Source: Desulfosporosinus metallidurans
Lineage (GTDB): Bacteria > Bacillota > Desulfitobacteriia > Desulfitobacteriales > Desulfitobacteriaceae
Reading direction: 5' to 3'
Assembly (NCBI RefSeq): GCF_001936615.1
Contig: NZ_MLBF01000001.1
Span: 62,001-126,000, forward strand
Length of the DNA: 64,000 nucleotides
The stretch's first letter is position 1. Each line of letters opens with the position of its first letter. Of the stretch, positions 34,806 to 43,039 are shown in pieces. Position numbers and translations under genes: made by a program. Below the pieces are notes generated by a model. That model worked only from the letters and a program-made list of their open reading frames with translations. It was not told the origin of the DNA and ran no database searches.

Positions 34806-35612
34806 TTAGAACTTTGGTGCATCCTTTTTAAACCACTTTTTGTAGATTTCATTATATTTGCCGTTACCAATGAACTTTTTCAAGGAAGCATTCATTTTAT
34901 CAGCCAACTCTTTATTTCCTAGCTTCATGGCTATTCCATAATACTCTTGGTCTGTGTCTGCTTCAACCGAGTTTATTTGGGCACTCGCATTTTGAGCTTG
35001 GAACCACAACACAACTGGAGCATCAGCCACAACAGCATCCAGACCGCCGTTCAATAGATCATTAAGCGCATCTGGTGTTGTGTCGTATTTTTTGGGGGTC
35101 ATTCCCAATTTTTCAACAGCAAATTGCCCTGTAGTATTGAGTTGAACTCCAACCTTTTTCCCTTTTAAGTCTGCTAGTTTTTTGAAGTCCGTACCTTTTT
35201 TCATAGCAATATATTGAACGGTCTTAAAATACTTATCACTAAATTGTACATTCTTGGAACGATCATCAGTAATCGTCATAGCTGAAATAACAGCATCATA
35301 TTTACCCGCTTGCAAGGCAGGAATTAAGCCGTCAAAAGCAGTTGTTTCAATATTGACCTTGGTAAAGCCCATATCTGCTCCAAGTGCTTGAATGAGTTCA
35401 ATATCAAACCCCGTCGGTTGTTGCTTTTCATCCATAAATTCAAACGGTGCATAGGCGATATCAGACCCAACCTTCAGAACCTTATCAGCCGCAGCAGGAG
35501 CAGGAGTGGTGGGTGTCGGGGCAGGTGTGCTGGCACTTCCGCATCCAGCCAGTGTCAAGAGGCTTAAGCTTAGTAATCCGGTCAAAACAAGACGAAATTT
35601 CGATTTGAACAT
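34806..35612 (-). CDS. Polar amino acid ABC transporter substrate-binding lipoprotein
   Basis: A 268-residue lipoprotein with lipobox TLAGC, an Ala/Pro/Thr linker, then a family-3 solute-binding fold: VGSDIAYAPFEFMDEKQQPTGFDIEL, FDGLIPALQAGKYDAVISAMTIT, LKGKKVGVQLNTTG, and GLDAVVADAPV. Such proteins bind polar amino acids (Gln, Arg, Cys and others); the ligand cannot be fixed from sequence. It is the first gene of the three-gene cluster, separated from the permease by a 240-bp gap with a strong hairpin. Confidence 0.95.
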   Translation of the reverse strand: MFKSKFRLVLTGLLSLSLLTLAGCGSASTPAPTPTTPAPAAADKVLKVGSDIAYAPFEFMDEKQQPTGFDIELIQALGADMGFTKVNIETTAFDGLIPALQAGKYDAVISAMTITDDRSKNVQFSDKYFKTVQYIAMKKGTDFKKLADLKGKKVGVQLNTTGQFAVEKLGMTPKKYDTTPDALNDLLNGGLDAVVADAPVVLWFQAQNASAQINSVEADTDQEYYGIAMKLGNKELADKMNASLKKFIGNGKYNEIYKKWFKKDAPKF

Positions 35613-35756
35613 TTTTATTCCCCTCTCTTTTGATGAGTTCAGAAAGCTTCACCTATAGATTATCCTTATTAGCTTTAGCTCATCCTTGTTGTTCCTAATT
35701 ATACATAACCATGAATATTTATTCAACACCTATTTTTTCTATCTTCATCAATTATG

Positions 35757-36647
35757 TTATTTTTTTAGACGAGGGTCCAAAATATCCCGTAACCCGTCTC
35801 CAAAGAGATTTAAACCCAAGACTGTTAAGGAAATTGCAATACCGGGAAAGTAAATCATGTAGGCCGCATTATTAATAAACCTGCGCCCGTGGGCAATCAT
35901 ATCCCCCCATTCTGCCTGCGGAGGTTGGACGCCCAAGCCTAGAAACCCTAGAGAAGCCGCTTCCAAGATAGCGGTCGACATTCCCAAGGAGATTTGTACG
36001 ATCAAGGGTGCCACAACATTGGGAAGGATATGGCGTAGAATTTGCCGCACAGACCCTGCCCCGATCGATTTTGCTGCTTCCACATATTCTTGAGAGCGCA
36101 CAGCGAGTACCTGGCCACGAACAATACGAGCATAAACCGGTATTCCTACGATCCCTATGGCAATCATGGCGTTTCCGACCCCACGCCCGAGTCCTGTCAT
36201 AATCGCAATGGCTAAAAGAATTGACGGAAAGGCTAAGAGAATATCCGTAAAGCGCATGATGACATCATCCCAGACTCCTCCAATATAACCAGCAATCAGG
36301 CCCAAGGTAGTCCCCAGTGAGAAGGATATCCCTACGGCGATGACTCCAACCATAAGTGAAACCCGTGCCCCAAAAAGAATTCTGGAAAGAATATCTCGTC
36401 CGAATTCATCCGTTCCAAACCAATGAGCAGACGACGGTGTTTGTAAGCTTACACTCAAATCCGTCTGAAGATGATCATACGGCGCGAGTAAGGGGGCGAA
36501 AATGGCTATGAGAATCATAAACAGGAAAACAAAAAGCCCTAGGACTGCCATCTTGTTACGAAAAAATCGCCGTAAAAGATATTGTGACTCATCCGGCTTG
36601 TCCTCCAATGATTCAGGTTGAGTGGTTTGTAATTCTACTGAAGACAT
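35757..36647 (-). CDS. dppC: Dipeptide/oligopeptide ABC transporter permease, DppC/OppC type
   Basis: A 296-residue membrane protein with one N-terminal helix (about 27-50) followed by a five-helix permease core. GTDEFGRDILSRILFGARVSL and the EAA loop EYVEAAKSIGAGSVRQILRHILPN are diagnostic of the DppC/OppC half. The start ATG at 36647 has AAGGAGG 7-8 nt upstream. It follows dppB by 13 bp. No OppD/OppF ATPase genes follow (the next gene downstream is the amino acid binding protein), so the ATPases must be encoded elsewhere. Confidence 0.94.
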   Translation of the reverse strand: MSSVELQTTQPESLEDKPDESQYLLRRFFRNKMAVLGLFVFLFMILIAIFAPLLAPYDHLQTDLSVSLQTPSSAHWFGTDEFGRDILSRILFGARVSLMVGVIAVGISFSLGTTLGLIAGYIGGVWDDVIMRFTDILLAFPSILLAIAIMTGLGRGVGNAMIAIGIVGIPVYARIVRGQVLAVRSQEYVEAAKSIGAGSVRQILRHILPNVVAPLIVQISLGMSTAILEAASLGFLGLGVQPPQAEWGDMIAHGRRFINNAAYMIYFPGIAISLTVLGLNLFGDGLRDILDPRLKK

Positions 36648-36660
36648 AGGTATCTCCTCC

Positions 36661-37677
36661 TTAAGCGTAGTGAATCCGCGGATCAATGAACGCATAAAGG
36701 AGATCCACGACCAAATTTACCAGTACGTAAACGGCGGCACTGAGGAGCACGGTTCCCTGAACTAAGGGAAAATCAGAATGATCAATTGCCATAAACGTCA
36801 ATGAACCCACACCAGGCCAGGAGAAAATCGTCTCTGTAAGGACCGCGCCGCCCAACAGACTGCCAAATTGTAACCCAATCACTGTTATGATTGGAATCAT
36901 AGCGTTTTTGAGCGTGTGTTTGAGGATGACCGAGCGGTTGCCCAACCCTTTGGCCCTAGCAGTACGGACATAGTCTTGCCGTATGACTTCAAGCATGCTG
37001 GAGCGAGTCATCCGAGCAATAACAGCGGTTGAAGAGGCCCCCAAGACGACCGCAGGCATAATAATGTGCCGCGCAGTATCTCCCAAGGCGCCCCAATCTC
37101 CTGTTTGAAAGCCATGAATGATACTGTCGATAATAAAGAATTTCGTATACACCACCATGTCCGTCGTTGGGCCAAGCCGATTACTCGTGGGAAGCCAACC
37201 CAGTCGGACTGCAAAAAGATCAATAAAAATAAGACCCAGCCAAAAGATGGGCATGGATACTCCCAGAAGGGCCCCTAACATACTCAAATAATCCAAGGAA
37301 GAGTATTGTTTTACTGCCGATATAATCCCAACCCAGATCCCAACGATAGAGGCCAAGAACAAAGCGACTACGGTCAGCTCAATGGTTGCTGGAAATCGTG
37401 ATATGATCTCCTTGGTAACAGGCTCCTTGGTAAACAATGACCTACCCAAATCCCCTGTAACTGCCCCGCCGATGAAATGTCCAAACTGAACGTAAAGCGG
37501 GTCGTTTAACCCGAGCTCCTGCCGAAGTGCTTCCTGTTTTTCCACTGTAGCATGTTGTCCCAAAATGACAGAGGTAGGATCGACGGTAAACACATGCAAA
37601 ACGAGGAACACCAGTAGTGATACCCCAAATAGGACCGGGAATAATAATAAGATGCGACGTATAATGTACCTCAGCAC
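36661..37677 (-). CDS. dppB: Dipeptide/oligopeptide ABC transporter permease, DppB/OppB type
   Basis: A 338-residue membrane protein with the N-terminal helix LRYIIRRILLLFPVLFGVSL, a large external loop, and the core with the EAA loop RQDYVRTARAKGLGNRSVILKHTLKNA. ETIFSWPGVG near the C-terminus is the OppB signature. It forms the channel with DppC. The start is a GTG with GGAGG 8 nt upstream. It lies 72 bp downstream of dppA with a perfect hairpin in between. Confidence 0.94.
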   Translation of the reverse strand: MLRYIIRRILLLFPVLFGVSLLVFLVLHVFTVDPTSVILGQHATVEKQEALRQELGLNDPLYVQFGHFIGGAVTGDLGRSLFTKEPVTKEIISRFPATIELTVVALFLASIVGIWVGIISAVKQYSSLDYLSMLGALLGVSMPIFWLGLIFIDLFAVRLGWLPTSNRLGPTTDMVVYTKFFIIDSIIHGFQTGDWGALGDTARHIIMPAVVLGASSTAVIARMTRSSMLEVIRQDYVRTARAKGLGNRSVILKHTLKNAMIPIITVIGLQFGSLLGGAVLTETIFSWPGVGSLTFMAIDHSDFPLVQGTVLLSAAVYVLVNLVVDLLYAFIDPRIHYA

Positions 37678-37694
37678 GGTTTTTTCCCTCCAAA

Positions 37695-37728
37695 TGCATT
37701 TACCAAGGGCAAGCCCTTGGTAAATGCA
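37695..37728 (-). promoter_or_regulatory. Intra-operon hairpin between dppA and dppB
   Basis: TGCATTTACCAAGGGC and GCCCTTGGTAAATGCA form a 16-bp perfect stem with a two-base loop. There is no T-run, so it is more likely an mRNA-stabilising or processing hairpin that raises dppA mRNA over dppB/dppC than a terminator. Confidence 0.75.
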
Positions 37729-37749
37729 GTATGCCTAAATAGAAGCAAA

Positions 37750-39336
37750 CTATTTAGTTGTTTTATCTAACGTTCTTAAGAAGTATACTCCTGTTGGGTG
37801 GATCTTGAACCCTGTAATACTTTTGCTTGCAGCAGCCATGTCCATGGAACTGCTAATAAATACCCAAGGCGCATCCTTGACAAGAATTTGTTGAGCCTCA
37901 GCGTAATCCTTAATCCGCTCGGTTTTATCTGAGCTTTGTTGAGCCTTCATCAGCAGTTCATCATATTTGGGATTATTGTATTTTGCATCATTCAAGCGGC
38001 CATTGCCAATTTGACTGGAGTGAAGTAGAGCATACAAGAAGTTATCCGGGTCCCCATTATCACCCACCCAGCCGTACAGATAAGCTTCCGCTTTTCCGTT
38101 TTTCACATTCTCTTTATGCTCTTTCCAAGCTGCAGAGGTGATTTTCATAGTTACTCCAACCTGTTTCAAGTATCCCTGAATCGCCGTGGCTAAACTGTCT
38201 CCACCGACCGCATTGTATGGACGTGGGTTTGGATAACTAATGAGTTCGAAGCTTAAGTTATTATCGTAACCGGCTTCTTTCAAAAGTTGTCTAGCTTTTG
38301 CCTGATCAAAGGGATATGGTTGTAAGTCTTTATCATAGCCGAAAAGAATGGAAGGCAAGGGACCGTTGGCTAATGCGGCATTTCCCTTGTAAAGGCTTTT
38401 GACCATTTCGTCGCGATTAATGGCCATGGAGATTGCTTGGCGAACTTTAGGATCATTGAAAGGTTTACGGTCTGCACGCATTCCCATGTAGTTGATATTC
38501 ATACCGGGAGAAGTACTAAAGTTAAGCTTGGCATCCCCTTTTAAACGTTCGACGTCATTCGGGTCAATACCATCAATGATATCCGCTTCCCCTGCCATAA
38601 GTTTATTCGCTCGAACTGAATTCTCTTTGACTACTTCGAAAACAAGCTTATCAATTTTAGGCTTGCCATCCCAATAATCTTTGTTGGCAGTGAGGGTAAT
38701 CTTGGAGTCCTTTTCCCAACCTGCAAAGACAAATGGGCCTGTTCCTACAGGATTTGAACCAAAGTCTTTACCGTATTTTTTTATGGCTGTCGGAGAGCCA
38801 ATGGGAGCACTCAACGACATGGCTAGGTTTAACAGAAATGGAGCATATGGTGTCTTTAACATAAATTTAACGGTGTTCTCATCCACAGCAATAACTTTAT
38901 CCACCATGCCAAGCGTAAAGTCAGCGTAGGGCATGTCTGCCGTTGGATTCGGCGGGAGTTGACGTTCCACATTGAACTTCACTGCTTCGGCATTAAACGG
39001 TGTACCGTCGTGGAATTTAACCCCTTTGCGAAGTTTAAACGTCCACTCTTTTCCATCGGGTGAAGTGGTCCATTCAGTGGCAAGTGACGGCTCTACTTCA
39101 GTGGAACCCTCTTTGTAGCGCACCAAAGTGTCAAAAATATTTGCTACAACTTTGGCTGATTCTCCATCCTCAATCATGACCGGATCAAGGCTGATGGAGT
39201 CCGCACCCCGTGCAAATACTACAGTTTTCTCTCCAGCGCTCTGACCAGCGCCAGTGGTGGTGGTTCCGCCGCACCCAGTAAGCAATGTGCTCACTAGAAA
39301 TAGGGAGGCAAGAACCCCTGCCAATTTTCTTCTCAT
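37750..39336 (-). CDS. dppA: Peptide ABC transporter substrate-binding lipoprotein, DppA/OppA type
   Basis: A 528-residue lipoprotein with lipobox LLTGC and a family-5 solute-binding fold: DSISLDPVMIEDGES, LATEWTTSPDGKEWTFKLRKGVKFHDGTPFNAEAV, NPVGTGPF, and DPKVRQAISMAINRDEMVK. The segment YLYGWVGDNGDPDNFLY is typical of dipeptide-binding DppA. It captures peptides (or, in some members, nickel or heme) outside the membrane. The start ATG at 39336 has GAGGAGG 7-8 nt upstream. First gene of the dppA-dppB-dppC set, with a 424-bp upstream gap that contains a DnaA-box pair. Confidence 0.94.
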   Translation of the reverse strand: MRRKLAGVLASLFLVSTLLTGCGGTTTTGAGQSAGEKTVVFARGADSISLDPVMIEDGESAKVVANIFDTLVRYKEGSTEVEPSLATEWTTSPDGKEWTFKLRKGVKFHDGTPFNAEAVKFNVERQLPPNPTADMPYADFTLGMVDKVIAVDENTVKFMLKTPYAPFLLNLAMSLSAPIGSPTAIKKYGKDFGSNPVGTGPFVFAGWEKDSKITLTANKDYWDGKPKIDKLVFEVVKENSVRANKLMAGEADIIDGIDPNDVERLKGDAKLNFSTSPGMNINYMGMRADRKPFNDPKVRQAISMAINRDEMVKSLYKGNAALANGPLPSILFGYDKDLQPYPFDQAKARQLLKEAGYDNNLSFELISYPNPRPYNAVGGDSLATAIQGYLKQVGVTMKITSAAWKEHKENVKNGKAEAYLYGWVGDNGDPDNFLYALLHSSQIGNGRLNDAKYNNPKYDELLMKAQQSSDKTERIKDYAEAQQILVKDAPWVFISSSMDMAAASKSITGFKIHPTGVYFLRTLDKTTK

Positions 39337-39545
39337 TTTTTCTCCTCCTCTTTTTGAATGAACCATTAAGATTCTGTTAAGATTTAATGTATTTATTCTA
39401 TATATTTAGGTTAATTCCTGCCTTTAGAAACTTAGAACGCCCATAAAAGTTTTAGTTGATATTTAATGAGGCTTATTCGATTACACAAACTTATTATGAC
39501 TGAGCAATAATCTCGAATTATCCCCCAAAGTTACACACAGGAGGG

Positions 39546-39563
39546 TGTGGATAATGTGGATAA
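39546..39563 (-). promoter_or_regulatory. Two abutting perfect DnaA boxes upstream of dppA (in the 39337-39760 gap)
   Basis: The plus strand reads TGTGGATAATGTGGATAA, i.e. two consensus DnaA boxes TTATCCACA in direct repeat on the minus strand with no spacing. They lie about 210 bp upstream of dppA. The rest of the gap is AT-rich and holds the terminator at 39679-39724; ACACAG/CTGTG repeats flank the boxes (39574-39601). Binding by DnaA is inferred from the motif only. Confidence 0.6.
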
Positions 39564-39678
39564 GTGTTTGAAACACACAGTTTTTCGTAAAGATACTGTG
39601 CGTAACCTTGTTGAAAAACCCTTTTTAGCAGGTAATTCTATTCATGATTGAAGCTTAAATCCACCTAAACACTACATT

Positions 39679-39724
39679 TAACAATAAATAAAAAGCACTG
39701 ATCGACTAATGTCAACCAATGCTT
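39679..39724 (-). terminator. Terminator of the zinc-ribbon/comF transcript
   Basis: On the minus strand AAGCATTGGTTGAC pairs with GTCGATCAGTGCTT over 14 positions (with G-T pairs) and is followed by TTTATTTATTGTT. It begins 37 bp past the zinc-ribbon gene. Confidence 0.85.
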
Positions 39725-39760
39725 GTCAATATCAAAGTAATTCAATTAAAAGTGCTGAGA

Positions 39761-40063
39761 TTAATATTGCTCGCGAGCCGGACGATGGTGCTGATAGCAC
39801 TCACGGCAGTATACTGGACGATCAGATGTCGGTTGGAAAGGAACTTGTGTTTCTACACCGCAGTCCGCACAGACAACAGTAAACATTTCACGAGATCTTC
39901 CTTCTTGGGAGTTACGGCTTGCTTTGCGTGCATTGCGGCACTCACGGCAACGTTGTGGTTCGTTTTCGAAACCCTTTTCAGCATAGAATTCTTGCTCTCC
40001 GATTGTAAAAATAAACGTTGCTCCGCAGTCTTTACATACTAGATCTTTGTCTTCAAAGGCCAT
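39761..40063 (-). CDS. Small double zinc-ribbon protein
   Basis: A 100-residue soluble protein with cysteine pairs in CKDCG, CRECR, CADCG and CRECY: two zinc ribbons in tandem. The segments EQEFYAEKGFENEPQRC and VPFQPTSDRPVYC are conserved in this clostridial family of unknown function (probable zinc-ribbon, nucleic-acid or protein binding). The start ATG at 40063 with AAGGGG upstream is preferred over an upstream frame with an unlikely hydrophobic leader. It follows comFC by 64 bp and ends the transcript at a strong terminator. Confidence 0.8.
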   Translation of the reverse strand: MAFEDKDLVCKDCGATFIFTIGEQEFYAEKGFENEPQRCRECRNARKASRNSQEGRSREMFTVVCADCGVETQVPFQPTSDRPVYCRECYQHHRPAREQY

Positions 40064-40127
40064 GAAAGATATTCCCCTTACGTAAAAAAATGTAATAGGC
40101 TGTGCCCATCCACTAATTATTATAACG

Positions 40128-40877
40128 CTAAATTTGTGAAGGCACAAGTTTTTTTTCAAGTCCAGCTGCTAAACATAAACCGAAAATGGATCGAACTCCG
40201 CTTGAACGCAAGACCTCCGCCACCGCTTCAAGTGTTGCTCCCGTTGTCGTCACATCATCTACAAGCCACACGCTTCGCCCTTCCAGATACTCCGGTTGTC
40301 GTACCACAAAAGCACCTTGCAGGTTATGGAGGCGTTCCTGACGGGAAAGCGGAACTTGAGACGCGGTTGGCTCGATCCGTTCAACCCCCGGGAGAATCGA
40401 CAATCCCAATTCCCAATGTAACGCCGAGGAGATGACCTCTGCCTGATTATACCCCCGTTCTGCTAGACGGGTAGCGTGCATTGGCACAGCCACAATGCCG
40501 TCAGCAGCAGGAAGTTGGCGAATCGCCCAATCTGAAAATGGACGAGCGATTTTCATGACCTCCCGAGGGTGTGCATTGAATTTTACGTTTTGGACAAATT
40601 CTCTTACCCCCCCTGAATAGTGTCCCCAGGCTGTAACCTGATCAAGCTGTTTCGGACCCTTTCCAGCTTCACAGTCAAGGCAGCGCAGTTTAGTTATAGC
40701 AATCAACTTTCCACACCCCTTACAGCGCCCCAACTCCGGATGAAGGTAGTCCGTTGTACAAGCCGGGCAGATTGGACCATTCTCTCTGCCACAAAATACG
40801 CAAGCTTCTTCGTCCGTATACCATAACGCCCGGGTGATCTTAGCTACTTCCTTCCTGAAGGCTTTTACGGTTTCCAC
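40128..40877 (-). CDS. comFC: ComF family phosphoribosyltransferase-like protein
   Basis: A 249-residue protein with an N-terminal zinc finger (CVFCGRENGPICPAC and CKGC..CLDC) and a type I phosphoribosyltransferase domain with the PRPP motif VWLVDDVTTTGATL. ComFC is needed for DNA uptake and its homologue GntX for using DNA as a carbon source; its biochemical role is unresolved. The start is a GTG overlapping the comFA 3' end by 38 bp with a weak ribosome binding site, so translation is probably coupled. comFA-comFC is the classical competence pair; comFB is not present. Confidence 0.9.
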   Translation of the reverse strand: METVKAFRKEVAKITRALWYTDEEACVFCGRENGPICPACTTDYLHPELGRCKGCGKLIAITKLRCLDCEAGKGPKQLDQVTAWGHYSGGVREFVQNVKFNAHPREVMKIARPFSDWAIRQLPAADGIVAVPMHATRLAERGYNQAEVISSALHWELGLSILPGVERIEPTASQVPLSRQERLHNLQGAFVVRQPEYLEGRSVWLVDDVTTTGATLEAVAEVLRSSGVRSIFGLCLAAGLEKKLVPSQI

Positions 40878-42579
40878 GCTCTTTCAGCCCCCCCTCAATA
40901 AGTCCTAATTCCAAAGCCCGCTTATTTTGCTCCTCGATCCACTGCACTGCCGTCTTCATGGCCGGTGTCCTTTGCTTAGACATAAATATGACCCTTCCCT
41001 CTGGACTTTCTTGGGTTCGCCCCACTCTTCCAGCCATTTGCACCAAAGCCCGCTCATCAAAAACAGGATGATCTGCTGCCAAAACCACGACTTGTATTCC
41101 AGATAGAGTGATACCCCTTTCCAAGATGGTCGTACTCACAAAAAGGTCAAACTTACCCTGAAGCAACCGCTTAAGTTTCCCAGAACGCCCTGGGTCTGCA
41201 CTATAGCTACCGTCAATGTGCCAATCCGGAAATCTTCGTTGAAACCATTTGACCCATGGATCAAGCCAGGAGATCTTAGGGACGAATACCAGTACAGGTC
41301 CTTGCACCCTTAGTGTTTCGATCAGAGAGGAGCATCGTCCTGTACCCCCGTTTGGCTCTAAAGAATGACGGAGTCTTTGCCAAATTGGGACGGGCAAAGG
41401 GGTGCGGTGATGCCGTGCCGGAAGACGGATGAGCCGCATCTTACCTTGTTGAACCGCCTTTAATCCTTCCGGGGAAGGGGTTGCCGTCAAGTAGAGTATT
41501 TTACCTCCTTGACGCAGAGCATGGTTTAATCCCCATTCTAAAGCCCGGCTCCCATGATAGGGGAAAGCATCCATCTCATCCATAAAAATCACATCAAACG
41601 CTTGCCAAAATCTTAGTACTTGGTGGGTGGTCGCCAGTACCATTCCTCCACTTTGGAATTTAACGGACGTTGTTCCTGTCAGAACTTGAAACGGATAATC
41701 TTTAAAGTCCCTTTGCAGCCTTGGAACAATGTCATGAATGACATCTTGACGGGGAGCGGCAAAAAGTACAGATTTCCCCTCTTTCAGAGCCCTAGCGGCA
41801 GATGGGAAACACACCTCTGTTTTTCCTGCACCACAAGCTGCCCAGAGAAGTGCTTTTTCTGCGGAGGGGTCTTGCAAGAATTCTAACACTTGTTCGCTGG
41901 CGAGACGTTGAGCTTCTGTTAGGACCCAATGTGGCTGAAATTGAACCTCAACAGGACCATCTAAAAGTGAACGATGGTCTCGATAAAGAACCTCCAAAGA
42001 AGTGCTTGACCCGATACTCTCACAACTTCGACACGTTGCTGCTATCCCGTGAAGACTTGGCCATTCCTCCACATCTGTTTCCCCGCAACGCTGACACTGC
42101 CACCCACTGCCCTGTAACTTCACAGCGGGGGTCCACTGAGCCGATCCGTGCTCTACATTTAGATGCGCAAATTTTATGATTTCCTGAGCGTCAACCTTAA
42201 GCTCTCGGGCAAGTCTACGGAGATCACTCAGCGAAAGTTGCCTTCCTAATACGATCCGATTGAAGGCCTTCCTGGCCTCATCATTTTGTTCTTCATCCTC
42301 TTGTTCAGGCCTAACTTCCTCCCAGGTAAGGGCTGGCACGTCCCACCCCAGAGCTTTAAGTATTTTTTGGATTTCCGCCTTGAGGTCCACCCTTTTGGAC
42401 CTTTTATACCAAAAATCAGCAGGACTCCGCCGATGCAGACGTTGGAAAACGATTTGAATAGTCGACAAGTCGAGGGGTAAGTTCAAATAGCTGATGTCTT
42501 TCGAATCTAGCTTGTCCATCTCCCGAAAAGGAGAAAAACTGACGTTATCATTTTTATTTAACGTCAAGAAGAATTGCAT
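40840..42579 (-). CDS. comFA: ComFA-like DNA helicase/translocase
   Basis: A 579-residue superfamily 2 helicase. The N-terminal 240 residues include a four-cysteine zinc finger (CQRCGETDVEEW..CRSCES). The motor domains follow: Walker A WAACGAGKTEV, DEMD box, LTATPSPE, and C-terminal TTILERGITLSGIQVVV with QMAGRVGRT. ComFA is the ATPase that helps pull single-stranded DNA into the cell. The protein is longer than Bacillus ComFA (463) because of the N-terminal region. The ATG has GGAGAGGGG upstream. It is followed by comFC with overlap and preceded by a small membrane protein gene; other competence genes of the window are limited to a comEB-like gene at the end. Confidence 0.88.
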   Translation of the reverse strand: MQFFLTLNKNDNVSFSPFREMDKLDSKDISYLNLPLDLSTIQIVFQRLHRRSPADFWYKRSKRVDLKAEIQKILKALGWDVPALTWEEVRPEQEDEEQNDEARKAFNRIVLGRQLSLSDLRRLARELKVDAQEIIKFAHLNVEHGSAQWTPAVKLQGSGWQCQRCGETDVEEWPSLHGIAATCRSCESIGSSTSLEVLYRDHRSLLDGPVEVQFQPHWVLTEAQRLASEQVLEFLQDPSAEKALLWAACGAGKTEVCFPSAARALKEGKSVLFAAPRQDVIHDIVPRLQRDFKDYPFQVLTGTTSVKFQSGGMVLATTHQVLRFWQAFDVIFMDEMDAFPYHGSRALEWGLNHALRQGGKILYLTATPSPEGLKAVQQGKMRLIRLPARHHRTPLPVPIWQRLRHSLEPNGGTGRCSSLIETLRVQGPVLVFVPKISWLDPWVKWFQRRFPDWHIDGSYSADPGRSGKLKRLLQGKFDLFVSTTILERGITLSGIQVVVLAADHPVFDERALVQMAGRVGRTQESPEGRVIFMSKQRTPAMKTAVQWIEEQNKRALELGLIEGGLKERGNRKSLQEGSS

Positions 42580-42605
42580 TACATACCCCTCTCCTCATGT
42601 TTATT

Positions 42606-42625
42606 CCTGCCATTTCTAAGGCAGG
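42606..42625 (-). terminator. Short hairpin before comFA
   Basis: CCTGCC and GGCAGG pair around TTAGAAAT, just past the stop of the small membrane-protein gene. There is no T-run, so it is a weak or non-terminating hairpin. Confidence 0.4.
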
Positions 42626-42626
42626 T

Positions 42627-43016
42627 TTATGTATCACCCCATGTATCACGACCCTCTCCATAAAGAGGGCCCATAGTTATTTCGATTTCTGGGAACCGCC
42701 GTTGAAGGCAAGATAGGTATTTTTGGTTCTGTCTCGTGTCCCTGCCTTGAAAGACATAAACTTCAATCCATAACGGGACGTTAACTCTCTTCCTTAACTG
42801 GGGCAATTCCTTTTGAAGACGCCAAAAATGCTTCTCCAACTCCCCTTCCCCCGGATAGGAGTCCCAGACATAGTTTAAACTATGTGTTTTACTGCTGAGT
42901 CTTTCCCTCCAAGCCTCAATTAAAGACTGGCATTTTAGTGGAATACTCCATTCCAAGCCTGAAACGACTCTCCACAAAAGAATTCCTAAGATCAAGATAA
43001 CGCCGAGCAAGACCAT
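42627..43016 (-). CDS. Small membrane-anchored protein of unknown function
   Basis: A 129-residue protein with one N-terminal hydrophobic helix (about 2-20, VLLGVILILGILLWRVV) and a soluble, basic and aromatic-rich remainder (LNYVWDSYPGEGELEKHFWRL.., VPLWIEVYVFQGRD). I do not recognise the family. The ATG has GGAGG 7-8 nt upstream, so it is translated. It lies 23 bp downstream of the O-antigen-ligase-like gene and 47 bp upstream of comFA, so it sits in one transcript that links envelope glycan and DNA-uptake genes. No cysteine, signal cleavage or enzyme motif is visible. Confidence 0.65.
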   Translation of the reverse strand: MVLLGVILILGILLWRVVSGLEWSIPLKCQSLIEAWRERLSSKTHSLNYVWDSYPGEGELEKHFWRLQKELPQLRKRVNVPLWIEVYVFQGRDTRQNQKYLSCLQRRFPEIEITMGPLYGEGRDTWGDT

Positions 43017-43039
43017 CTAAACCACCTCCTACCCACAAC

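Noticed and set aside
33182..39336. The two ABC transporter clusters as one system
   Set aside because: One is a family-3 amino acid importer with its own ATPase; the other is a peptide importer without ATPases. They are separated by a 144-bp gap and each has its own binding protein.
39546..39563. Chromosomal replication origin
   Set aside because: Only two DnaA boxes, no AT-rich unwinding element that I can define, and no dnaA, dnaN or rpmH genes nearby.
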